Translations under genes and position numbers: made by a program
Shown here: positions 1 through 5,768 of the stretch, in pieces
Layout: each line of letters begins with the position of its first letter
Numbering within the stretch: the first letter of the stretch is position 1
The notes under the pieces: model-generated
What the model was told of the DNA's origin: nothing
Database searches by the model: none
Seen by the model: only the letters and a program-made list of their open reading frames with translations
NCBI GenBank assembly: GCA_937983055.1
Contig: CALJLA010000161.1
Location: 1 to 5,768 of the forward strand
DNA: 5,768 nucleotides
From: an uncultured Pseudomonadota bacterium
GTDB taxonomy: Bacteria; Pseudomonadota; Gammaproteobacteria; Burkholderiales; Eutrophovitaceae
Direction: 5' to 3'

Positions 1-1
1 G

Positions 2-826
2 GGCGCTGCCCTGCGCGCCGGCGCCGAGACCGCATTCCTGAATCTCGGCAGCGCGAACGGCTACCGGCTTGACTTCGGCCAGCTGACGGACAGCACGTGG
101 GCGCGCACCCAGCTCATCTACGTCTGTTCGCCGGGCAACCCGACTGGCCATGTGATGCCGCTGGAGGAATGGGAGCAACTGTTCGAACTGGCCGACCGGC
201 ACGGCTTCGTGATCGCCTCGGACGAATGCTATTCCGAGATTTATTTCGACGACGCGCGGCCGCCGACCGGCGCCCTGCAGGCGGCACAGGCCCTTGGGCG
301 CACCGATTACCGCCGTCTCGTCGTGTTCAGCAGCCTGTCCAAGCGTTCGAATGTGCCGGGCATGCGCTCGGGCTTTGTCGCCGGCAACGCGACGATACTG
401 GAGAAGTTTCTGCTCTACCGGACCTACCATGGCTCCGCGATGAATCCCGCCGTGCAGGCAGCTAGCGCGGCCGCCTGGCGCGACGAGACTCACGTGGCGG
501 AAAACCGCCGCCTGTACCGCGAGAAGTTCGCGCGTGTGGTGCCGATGCTGCGCGAAGTGACCGAGGTCGACATGCCGCATGCCGGCTTCTACCTCTGGCT
601 TCGCACGCCGATCGGGGCCACCGACTTCGCCAGGCGTTTGTACGAACTTTATAATGTCACCGTGCTTCCGGGAGAGTATCTGGCCCGCGAGGCGCATGGC
701 GAAAACCCTGGGCGACGGCGCATCAGGATCGCGCTGGTTGCGCCGCCCGACGACTGCATCGAAGCGGCCGGCCGGCTGCGCGAATGCCTCTCCACTCTTC
801 AACAAGGACAAGAAACGCATGGCTGA
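2..826 (+). CDS. dapC: N-succinyldiaminopimelate aminotransferase DapC, 5' end cut off by the window
   Basis: A PLP-dependent fold-type I aminotransferase that transfers an amino group from glutamate to N-succinyl-2-amino-6-oxopimelate, giving N-succinyl-LL-diaminopimelate (cytoplasm, succinylase branch of lysine synthesis). The frame is open from base 2 and 274 residues are visible. The family is about 400 residues long, so roughly 125 N-terminal residues lie outside. Visible landmarks are SPGNPTG (codons 128-148), SDECYSEIY with the Asp that contacts the PLP ring nitrogen (codon 221-223), SSLSKRSNVPG with the Schiff-base Lys (codon 341-343), YRTYHGSAM, and near the end RIRIALVAPP, whose Arg should bind the substrate carboxylate. 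Whole blocks such as FYLWLRTP and NVTVLPGEYLAREAHG match the betaproteobacterial DapC type rather than the ArgD/DapC bifunctional enzyme of enterics. The 8-base overlap with dapD supports the assignment. No broken frame or missing key residue is seen. Confidence 0.93.
   Translation, partial: GAALRAGAETAFLNLGSANGYRLDFGQLTDSTWARTQLIYVCSPGNPTGHVMPLEEWEQLFELADRHGFVIASDECYSEIYFDDARPPTGALQAAQALGRTDYRRLVVFSSLSKRSNVPGMRSGFVAGNATILEKFLLYRTYHGSAMNPAVQAASAAAWRDETHVAENRRLYREKFARVVPMLREVTEVDMPHAGFYLWLRTPIGATDFARRLYELYNVTVLPGEYLAREAHGENPGRRRIRIALVAPPDDCIEAAGRLRECLSTLQQGQETHG
804..808 (+). promoter_or_regulatory. Shine-Dalgarno site of dapD
   Basis: AAGGA ends 10 bases before ATG 819, inside the last codons of dapC. 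It supports the short DapD start over the in-frame ATG at 579. Confidence 0.6.
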
Positions 827-1640
827 TCTGAAAACCGTCATCGAGCAGGCCTTCGAGAACCGGGCGAACCTGTCGCCGAAGACGGCGCCGCCGGAACTGC
901 GCGAGGCGGTGGCGGACACCCTGGCTCAGCTCGACGACGGCAGATTGCGGGTCGCCGAGAAGACCGGCAAGGACTGGGTGACCCATCAGTGGGTCAAGAA
1001 AGCGGTGCTGCTGTCGTTCAGGCTCGACGACAACTCGGTGATCCGCGACGGCTACACCAACTACTGGGACAAGGTCGACGCCAAGTTCGCGGCTTACGGC
1101 GCCGCGGATTTCGCCGCCGGAGGCTTTCGCGTGGTGCCGCCCGCCGCGGTTCGCAAAGGCAGCTTCATCGCGCGCAACGTGGTGCTGATGCCTTCGTTCG
1201 TCAACATCGGCGCCTATGTCGACGAAGGCACCATGGTCGACACCTGGGCAACCGTCGGCTCCTGTGCGCAGATCGGCAAGAACGTTCACCTGTCCGGCGG
1301 CGTCGGCATCGGCGGCGTGCTGGAGCCGGTCCAGGCGAATCCCACCATCATCGAAGACCACTGCTTCATCGGCGCGCGCTCCGAAGTCGTCGAGGGGGTC
1401 ATCGTCGGCGAAGGCTCCGTCATCTCGATGGGCGTCTACATCGGGCAGAGCACGAAGATCTTCAACCGCGAAACCGGCGAGATCAGCTACGGGCGCATCC
1501 CGCCGGGCTCGGTCGTGGTCGCCGGCAACCTTCCCTCCTCGGACGGCAACTACAGCGGGTACTGCGCGGTAATCGTGAAGCAGGTCGACGCCAAGACCCG
1601 CGCCAAGACCAGCATCAACGAGCTGCTGCGCGGCGTCTGA
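819..1640 (+). CDS. dapD: 2,3,4,5-tetrahydropyridine-2,6-dicarboxylate N-succinyltransferase DapD
   Basis: Transfers succinyl from succinyl-CoA to tetrahydrodipicolinate, giving N-succinyl-2-amino-6-oxopimelate, the substrate of DapC next door; the family forms cytoplasmic trimers. The protein has 273 residues, matching the usual 274 or so. An N-terminal helical domain (about residues 1-100, with DGYTNYWDKVDAKF) is followed by a left-handed beta-helix of hexapeptide repeats (about 105-240; MVDTWATVGSCAQIG, GARSEVVEGVIVGEG, SVISMGVYIGQSTK) and a short C-terminal segment (YCAVIVKQVDAKTR). Arg104, Asp141 and Glu189, positions I recall as substrate-binding or catalytic in the enterobacterial enzyme, are all present at the same numbers. 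ATG 819 is chosen because MADLKTVIEQAFE is the family N-terminus and AAGGA (804-808) lies 10 bases upstream. A more upstream in-frame ATG at 579 would lie within dapC and add a non-homologous 80 residues. Overlaps the dapC end by 8 bases, so translational coupling is likely. Confidence 0.97.
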   Translation: MADLKTVIEQAFENRANLSPKTAPPELREAVADTLAQLDDGRLRVAEKTGKDWVTHQWVKKAVLLSFRLDDNSVIRDGYTNYWDKVDAKFAAYGAADFAAGGFRVVPPAAVRKGSFIARNVVLMPSFVNIGAYVDEGTMVDTWATVGSCAQIGKNVHLSGGVGIGGVLEPVQANPTIIEDHCFIGARSEVVEGVIVGEGSVISMGVYIGQSTKIFNRETGEISYGRIPPGSVVVAGNLPSSDGNYSGYCAVIVKQVDAKTRAKTSINELLRGV

Positions 1641-1645
1641 GCGCA

Positions 1646-1677
1646 GGTGCCGAACGCCGAGTCGCGCAACCGGCACC
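1646..1677 (+). other. Inverted repeat just after dapD, possible weak hairpin
   Basis: GGTGCCG (1646-1652) and CGGCACC (1671-1677) are perfect 7-base complements separated by 18 bases, starting 6 bases after the dapD stop. The location suits an mRNA 3' end or processing hairpin. However, no run of T follows and the loop is long, so it is not a classical intrinsic terminator. In such GC-rich DNA a 7-base inverted repeat can occur by chance. Confidence 0.3.
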
Positions 1678-1707
1678 GCCCACCGCGCGTGGCGTGGGGC
1701 GTCCGCG

Positions 1708-1723
1708 CGGCGCATAATTTGCT
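1708..1723 (+). promoter_or_regulatory. Possible sigma-54 (RpoN) promoter ahead of pilU
   Basis: CGGCGCATAATTTGCT compares with the sigma-54 consensus TGGCACG-N4-TTGCW. The near-invariant GG (1709-1710) and GC (1721-1722) are there with the required 10 bases between them. The -12 half TTGCT is perfect. Three of the seven -24 positions differ (first T is C, A is G, last G is A). It would start transcription near 1734 and leave a leader of about 90 bases before pilU. An overlapping CATAAT (1713-1718) could instead be a sigma-70 -10 box, but there is no credible -35 at the right distance (TGGCGT at 1690-1695). This is pattern matching by eye only. Confidence 0.35.
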
Positions 1724-1737
1724 TGACCGCATGCCGG

Positions 1738-1759
1738 GGCCCCAGGGCGGGCTCTGGCC
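1738..1759 (+). other. Possible hairpin in the pilU leader
   Basis: CCAGGG (1742-1747) can pair with GCTCTGG bases 1752-1757 around a CGGG loop, using one G-T wobble. Flanking GG (1738-1739) and CC (1758-1759) can extend the stem past a two-base bulge. It would lie within the leader of a transcript starting near 1734. No T-run follows, so it is not a terminator, and no known riboswitch or leader family is recognised. Confidence 0.25.
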
Positions 1760-1814
1760 GATCCGCGCCGGCAGGCCGCGCATGTGGGCGCCGCAACCTT
1801 TCCAGTGATTCCGC

Positions 1815-1819
1815 GAGGG
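1815..1819 (+). promoter_or_regulatory. Shine-Dalgarno site of pilU
   Basis: GAGGG sits 4 bases before ATG 1824, a little closer than ideal. It supports this start, which also gives the N-terminus expected for the family. Confidence 0.5.
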
Positions 1820-1823
1820 CACC

Positions 1824-2990
1824 ATGTTCCTTGACCCGTTGTTCAAGCTGATGGCCGAGAAGGAAGCCTCGGACCTTTTCATCTCCGCTGGCGCGCCGAT
1901 CTCGATCAAGATCCTCGGCAATATCATGCCGGTGAACCAGCAGGTGCTCGACGGCGAGCTCACGCGGAAGATCGCCTACGAGCTGATGGACGAGCAGGAA
2001 CAGAAGGAATTCGACCAGACCTGGGAAATGAACTTCTCCCATGTAATGCCCAATGTCGGACGCTTCCGCGTCAACATCTTCCGGCAGCGCGGCAGCACAA
2101 GCCTTGTTATCCGCTATCTGAAAAGCGGCACGCCCGGCATCGACAACCTCAAGCTGCCCAAGCTGCTCAAGGAGCTGGTGCTGGAGAAGCGCGGTTTCAT
2201 TCTGGTCGTGGGCTCCACCGGCTCTGGCAAGTCCACCACCCTCGCCGCGATGATCGAGCACCGCAACGCGCTGAAGCCCGGCCACATCCTGACTATCGAG
2301 GATCCGATCGAGTTCGTCTTCAAGAACGACAAGTGCGTGATCAACCAGCGCGAGGTTGGCACCGACACCAGGAACTACGAGAACGCCCTGGTCAATGCAA
2401 TGCGCGAGGCACCCGACATGATGATGATCGGCGAGATCCGCGACCGCCAGACCCTGCAGCACGCGCTGCTGTACGCGCAGACCGGCCACCTGTGCCTGTC
2501 CACGCTGCACGCCAACAACAGCTATCACGCACTGAACCGAATCATCAATTTCTTCCCTTACGACGCCCGGCCCGCATTGCTGTCGGACCTGTCCATCAGC
2601 TTGCGCGCGATCATTTCCCAGCGCCTCGCGAAAGCAAACGACGGCAGCCTGGTTGCCGCGGTGGAGGTGATGCTGAACACCAAGCTGGTCGCCGAGCACA
2701 TCCGCAAGGGCGAGATCGACCAGATCAAGGAAGCGATGGAGCAAAGTCTCACCCCGGGCTCGAAGACCTTCGAGCAGGCCCTGTTCGAGCTGTACATGGA
2801 AAGCACCATCTCCAAGGAGGAGGCATTGCGCAATTCCGACTCGGCGACCAATCTGTCGTGGTTGATCAACAACTACGAGCAGAAGGCCGCCGGCAAGCTG
2901 GGCGAAAGCCCGACCGGGCGCGTGGTCGTCAAGCCCGGCGGTGGCTATTCCTTCAGCGAGATCAAGCTGAACGTCGACGACGACAAGTAG
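1824..2990 (+). CDS. pilU: Type IV pilus retraction ATPase, PilU type
   Basis: A cytoplasmic hexameric secretion-type ATPase of the PilT/PilU family, which helps power pilus retraction at the base of the machine; PilU normally works alongside PilT. The 388-residue protein has an N-terminal PAS-like domain (about 1-105; SDLFISAGAPISIK, GRFRVNIF) and a RecA-like ATPase domain. Visible motifs are Walker A GSTGSGKS (130-137, Lys136), Asp box TIEDPIEF (157-164), Walker B DMMMIGEIRD (198-207, Glu204) and His box TGHLCLSTLHANN (220-232). PilU is preferred over PilT because the latter's AIRNLIRE retraction motif is replaced by LVAEHIRKGE (288-297), followed by SKTFEQALFELY, and because REAPDMMMIGE and HLCLSTLHANN are PilU-like. 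The tail (354-388) is somewhat longer than in the Pseudomonas protein and ends in an acidic DDDK. No pilT or other pilus gene is in the window. It is preceded by a 183-base gap and followed 26 bases later by dapE, so it may start its own transcript that continues into dapE. A generic PilT-like paralogue is the main alternative. Confidence 0.85.
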   Translation: MFLDPLFKLMAEKEASDLFISAGAPISIKILGNIMPVNQQVLDGELTRKIAYELMDEQEQKEFDQTWEMNFSHVMPNVGRFRVNIFRQRGSTSLVIRYLKSGTPGIDNLKLPKLLKELVLEKRGFILVVGSTGSGKSTTLAAMIEHRNALKPGHILTIEDPIEFVFKNDKCVINQREVGTDTRNYENALVNAMREAPDMMMIGEIRDRQTLQHALLYAQTGHLCLSTLHANNSYHALNRIINFFPYDARPALLSDLSISLRAIISQRLAKANDGSLVAAVEVMLNTKLVAEHIRKGEIDQIKEAMEQSLTPGSKTFEQALFELYMESTISKEEALRNSDSATNLSWLINNYEQKAAGKLGESPTGRVVVKPGGGYSFSEIKLNVDDDK

Positions 2991-3016
2991 CCCGGCCGCC
3001 GTTCTTCCGCGCACGA

Positions 3017-4153
3017 ATGAGCAATGCCACGCTGGACCTCGCGCGCGCCCTGATCGCGCGACCCTCGGTAACGCCCGAAGACGGCGGCTGCCAGGACATG
3101 ATCGCCCAGCGGCTTGCGCCGCTCGGCTTCCGTGCGGAGGCGATGCGCTTCGGCACGGTCGATAACCTGTGGCTGCGCCGCGGCGATTCCGCGCCGCTGG
3201 TATGTTTCGCCGGGCATACCGACGTCGTGCCGCCGGGCCCACTGGATAAATGGCGATCCGACCCGTTCCGGCCCACGGTTCGCGAGGGCCTGCTGTACGG
3301 GCGCGGCGCGGCCGACATGAAATCGTCGATTGCGGCCTTCGTCACGGCCGTCGAGCGCTTCGTGCAGGCGCATCCCCGGCATCCGGGATCGATTGCCCTG
3401 CTGCTGACCTCCGACGAGGAAGGCCCCTCCGTCGACGGGACGACGCGCGTGGTGGAGACGCTGCGCGCGCGCGGTGAGCGCCTGGACTACTGCATTGTGG
3501 GCGAACCCACGTCGTCCGAACGGCTCGGCGACATCATCAAGAACGGTCGGCGTGGCTCCCTTTCGGGCGAGCTCACGGTGCGCGGCGTGCAGGGCCATGT
3601 CGCCTATCCTCACCTTGCCAGGAATCCGGTCCATCAGCTGGCTCCCGCACTGGCGGAGCTTGCCGCAACCGAGTGGGATCGCGGCGACGAGTATTTTCCG
3701 CCCACCACCTGGCAGGTCTCCAACATCCACGCCGGCACCGGCGCAACCAACGTAATTCCCGGCGAGGTACGGCTGCTGTTCAACTTCAGGTTCTCGCCGG
3801 CGAGCACGGTGGACGGCCTGAAATCGCGGCTTGGCGAGGTGCTTGCGCGCCACGGACTGGAGTTCAGCGTCGACTGGTCGCTGTCCGGCATGCCTTTCCT
3901 GACGCCACGGGGAAAACTGGTGGACGCGCTTTCGCTGGCGATTGAACGGGTCTCCGGCGCCGCGCCTCAACTGTCGACGAGCGGCGGCACGTCGGACGGG
4001 CGCTTCATCGCCACACTGTGTCCCGAGGTGGTCGAGCTTGGCCCGGTGAATGCATCGATTCACAAGATCGACGAGCACATCGCCGTCGACGACCTCGAGC
4101 GACTTTCCGACATCTACCGCGGCACGCTGGAAACGCTGCTCGATGTTCGCTGA
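3017..4153 (+). CDS. dapE: Succinyl-diaminopimelate desuccinylase DapE
   Basis: A di-zinc M20-family hydrolase that removes succinate from N-succinyl-LL-diaminopimelate to give LL-diaminopimelate, the step after DapC. The 378-residue length is close to the usual 375. All expected active-site residues are present: His67 and Asp69 in FAGHTDVVPPG, bridging Asp100 in GRGAADMK, general base Glu134 with ligand Glu135 in TSDEEG, Glu163 in VGEPTSS, and His349 in NASIHKIDEH. The catalytic halves flank a dimerisation lid domain (about 180-290; RRGSLSGELTVRGVQGHVAYPH, NVIPGEVRLLFNFRFSP). ATG 3017 is chosen because MSNATLDLARALIARPSVTP is the family N-terminus; the frame is open upstream to 2333, but that part lies inside pilU. 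No Shine-Dalgarno sequence is visible before this ATG, so translation may depend on ribosomes leaving pilU 26 bases upstream. Its last 11 bases overlap prmB. Confidence 0.97.
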   Translation: MSNATLDLARALIARPSVTPEDGGCQDMIAQRLAPLGFRAEAMRFGTVDNLWLRRGDSAPLVCFAGHTDVVPPGPLDKWRSDPFRPTVREGLLYGRGAADMKSSIAAFVTAVERFVQAHPRHPGSIALLLTSDEEGPSVDGTTRVVETLRARGERLDYCIVGEPTSSERLGDIIKNGRRGSLSGELTVRGVQGHVAYPHLARNPVHQLAPALAELAATEWDRGDEYFPPTTWQVSNIHAGTGATNVIPGEVRLLFNFRFSPASTVDGLKSRLGEVLARHGLEFSVDWSLSGMPFLTPRGKLVDALSLAIERVSGAAPQLSTSGGTSDGRFIATLCPEVVELGPVNASIHKIDEHIAVDDLERLSDIYRGTLETLLDVR

Positions 4154-5042
4154 CGCGCGCAGCCACCTCAGAAACATCCGCGATCTGCTGCGCTTTGCGG
4201 TCACCCGCTTTCAGGAGGCAGGCCTGGCCTTCGGACACGGCAGCGGCAATGCGCTCGACGAAGCGGCCTACCTGATCGCCCACTGCCTGCGGCTGCCGCA
4301 GGAGCGACTGGATGCCTTCATGGATGCGACGCTGCTGCCGGACGAAATCGAGGCGGTGCTCGAAATGTTGCGCCAGCGCGCCGAACGGCGGGTGCCGGCA
4401 GCCTATCTTACCCGGGAGGCATGGCTGGGCGAATACCGTTTCTACGTGGATGAGCGGGCCATCGTGCCGCGCTCACACATCGCCGAGCTGCTGGACGGTC
4501 AGCTTGCGCCCTGGGTTGCCGATCCAGACGCAGTGACCGACGCGCTCGACCTGTGTACCGGGTCCGGTTGCCTGGCGATACTCCTGGCCCATGCCTTTCC
4601 CAATGCCCGGATTGACGCAACCGAACTTTCCGCAGATGCCGTGGGCGTGGCCGAGATCAACGTCCGCGCGTACGAGCTCGAGTCGCGGGTGCGGCTTTAC
4701 CAGGGCGACCTGTTCGCCCCGCTGCCGGGCCGGCGCTACCAGGTCATCGTTTCCAATCCGCCGTACGTCGATGCGCAGGCGATGGCGTCTCTGCCTGCGG
4801 AGTACCGGTCGGAGCCGGTGCTGGCGCTGGCCGGCGGCCGCGACGGGCTGGATGTCATCCGCAGGATCCTCGCCGAGGCGCCACATCGTCTTGCGCCTGA
4901 GGGTCTTCTGGTGGTCGAAGTCGGGCGTGATCGGCCCGCGCTCGAGGCGGCATTCCCGCGTTTGCCGTTTACCTGGCTCGCCACCGCGGCCGGCGAGGAT
5001 TTCGTTTTCTGCCTGCGCGCTGAAGAACTCGCGGCCGTCTAA
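4143..5042 (+). CDS. prmB: Ribosomal protein L3 N5-glutamine methyltransferase PrmB
   Basis: An SAM-dependent methyltransferase that modifies a glutamine side chain in ribosomal protein L3 during assembly of the large subunit. The 299-residue protein has a helical N-terminal substrate-recognition domain (about 1-100; LLRFAVTRFQEAGLAFGHGSGNALDEAAYLI) and a Rossmann methyltransferase domain. SAM motif I is DLCTGSGC (136-143) and the catalytic NPPY is at 205-208 in VSNPPYVD. The segments PAAYLTREAW, YVDERAIVPRSHIAELL and LPAEYRSEPVLALAGGRDGLD favour PrmB over the release-factor methylase PrmC. ATG 4143 gives the expected N-terminus and lies 11 bases inside the dapE end, with a weak GGAA (4129-4132) 10 bases upstream, so coupling to dapE translation is likely. 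The TAA stop overlaps the stop of the opposing rluB gene. Confidence 0.93.
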   Translation: MFADARSHLRNIRDLLRFAVTRFQEAGLAFGHGSGNALDEAAYLIAHCLRLPQERLDAFMDATLLPDEIEAVLEMLRQRAERRVPAAYLTREAWLGEYRFYVDERAIVPRSHIAELLDGQLAPWVADPDAVTDALDLCTGSGCLAILLAHAFPNARIDATELSADAVGVAEINVRAYELESRVRLYQGDLFAPLPGRRYQVIVSNPPYVDAQAMASLPAEYRSEPVLALAGGRDGLDVIRRILAEAPHRLAPEGLLVVEVGRDRPALEAAFPRLPFTWLATAAGEDFVFCLRAEELAAV

Positions 5043-5768
5043 GCGGACAGCACCACCGGAGCGCTGCCCACCCATTCGAGCAGCTTGCGGATCTCCGACT
5101 CCTTGAGTTCGGCCCAGGTTCCGCGCCTCAGCCCCGGTGGCAGGCTGACCACGCCAAACCGTACCCGCATCAGGCGGCTCACCCGCAGGCCGAGCGCCTC
5201 GAACATGCGGCGCACCACCCGGTTGCGGCCTTCGGTCACTACAATCCGGTACCAGTGGTTCCTGCCCTCTCCGCCTTGCGGCTCGATGGTCTCGAAACGC
5301 GCAGGTCCATCCGACAGGCGCACGCCCTGGGTAAGCTGGCGTATCTGCTCCTCGCTCAGCTCACCGAAGATGCGCACCGCGTACTCCCGCTCGACTTCGA
5401 AGCGCGGATGCATCAGCCGGTTGGCCAATTCCCCGGAGGTCGTGAAGATCAGCAGTCCGCAAGTATTGAAGTCCAGCCGCCCGATCGCGAGCCATTTCGC
5501 GCTGCGAATCGCCGGCAGCTTCTCGAACACGCTGCGACGTCCTTCCGGATCGTCGCGGGAAACAATCTCGCCTTCCGGCTTGTGATACACGATCACGCGC
5601 GGCAGCCGCGTCGTGACCTTGAACTTGATGCGGCGGCGGCCGACCTGTATCTCATCTTCGCTGGTGACTCGCTGCCCGAGCTTGGCTGGAGCGCCGTTGA
5701 CCTTGACCTTGCCGGAAACGATCAACTCCTCCATCGCACGCCGCGAACCCAACCCCGCCTGGGCGAGA
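5039..5768 (-). CDS. rluB: 23S rRNA pseudouridine synthase RluB, 5' end cut off by the window
   Basis: Isomerises a specific uridine (2605 in E. coli numbering) of 23S rRNA to pseudouridine during large-subunit assembly. The gene enters from the right edge. About 242 residues are visible, starting LAQAGLGSRRAMEEL within the N-terminal S4 RNA-binding domain, so only about the first dozen residues, or a longer N-terminal extension, are missing. After the S4 domain come YHKPEGEIVSRDDPEGR, the catalytic motif GRLDFNTCGLL (catalytic Asp codon at 5471-5473), FTTSGELANRLMHP, EREYAVRIFG, and the C-terminal motif TEGRNRVVRRMFEALG. KPEGE, DPEGR and the NTCGLL form of the motif point to RluB rather than RsuA, RluE or RluF. 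The protein ends about 15 residues after the core, without the long basic tail seen in E. coli RluB. The TTG at 5750-5752 is an internal Leu codon, not the start. It ends TAG at 5039-5041, overlapping the prmB stop. Confidence 0.93.
   Translation of the reverse strand, partial: LAQAGLGSRRAMEELIVSGKVKVNGAPAKLGQRVTSEDEIQVGRRRIKFKVTTRLPRVIVYHKPEGEIVSRDDPEGRRSVFEKLPAIRSAKWLAIGRLDFNTCGLLIFTTSGELANRLMHPRFEVEREYAVRIFGELSEEQIRQLTQGVRLSDGPARFETIEPQGGEGRNHWYRIVVTEGRNRVVRRMFEALGLRVSRLMRVRFGVVSLPPGLRRGTWAELKESEIRKLLEWVGSAPVVLSA

Noticed and set aside
579..818. Upstream in-frame ATG that would extend DapD by 80 residues
   Set aside because: The extension lies inside dapC, does not resemble DapD, and the family length and ribosome site both support 819.
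1713..1718. CATAAT as a sigma-70 -10 box
   Set aside because: No acceptable -35 lies 16-18 bases upstream, and the TTGACC at 1723-1728 is downstream of it with no -10 at the right distance from itself.
2333..3016. Long upstream in-frame extension of dapE
   Set aside because: It is the alternative frame of pilU; DapE family N-terminus, length and active-site numbering all fit a start at 3017.
723..3242. An 839-codon open frame on the - strand, opposite dapD and pilU
   Set aside because: Its codons are exactly aligned with those of dapD and pilU. In GC-rich genes TTA, CTA and TCA are rare, so this antisense frame stays open by default. The translation is Arg/His/Asp/Val-rich with no recognisable domain, while the sense strand has two clear full-length families.
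2945..4204. A 419-codon open frame on the - strand opposite dapE, and a 200-codon one (4473-5075) opposite prmB
   Set aside because: Same cause: both are codon-aligned with the sense genes, and no family motifs are visible.
5085..5585. A 166-codon open frame on the + strand opposite rluB
   Set aside because: rluB on the other strand is unmistakable and intact; this frame gives a Ser/Arg/Pro-rich product without any recognisable domain.

Overview
This window looks like an ordinary stretch of chromosome from a high-GC betaproteobacterium. I infer this from GC-rich third codon positions, the betaproteobacterial look of the DapC, PrmB and RluB proteins, and the succinylase route to lysine. It is almost fully coding: five genes on the + strand and one converging on the - strand, with two genes cut by the window edges. 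I see no RNA gene, insertion sequence, phage or plasmid gene, or CRISPR array.

Layout. Positions 2-826 hold the C-terminal two thirds of dapC, and dapD (819-1640) overlaps its end by 8 bases. A 183-base non-coding gap (1641-1823) follows, the only sizeable one in the window. It contains two GC-rich hairpins and a promoter-like site that fits the sigma-54 pattern. Next is a type IV pilus retraction ATPase of the PilU type (1824-2990). After 26 bases comes dapE (3017-4153), whose end overlaps the start of prmB (4143-5042) by 11 bases. The prmB stop codon overlaps the stop codon of rluB, which runs in from the right edge on the opposite strand (5039-5768).

How the genes work together. DapD, DapC and DapE are three consecutive steps of lysine and meso-diaminopimelate synthesis: succinylation of tetrahydrodipicolinate, transamination, and removal of the succinyl group to give LL-diaminopimelate. 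That product feeds both lysine and the peptidoglycan cross-link. PrmB (methylation of ribosomal protein L3) and RluB (a 23S rRNA pseudouridine) both act on the large ribosomal subunit. The pilus ATPase is the functional outsider, placed between dapD and dapE with its own possible promoter.

I did not find a new system. The points most worth a second look are the PilU gene inside a dap cluster, the sigma-54-like site before it, a second in-frame stop that overlaps the dapE start codon, and the overlapping convergent stops of prmB and rluB.
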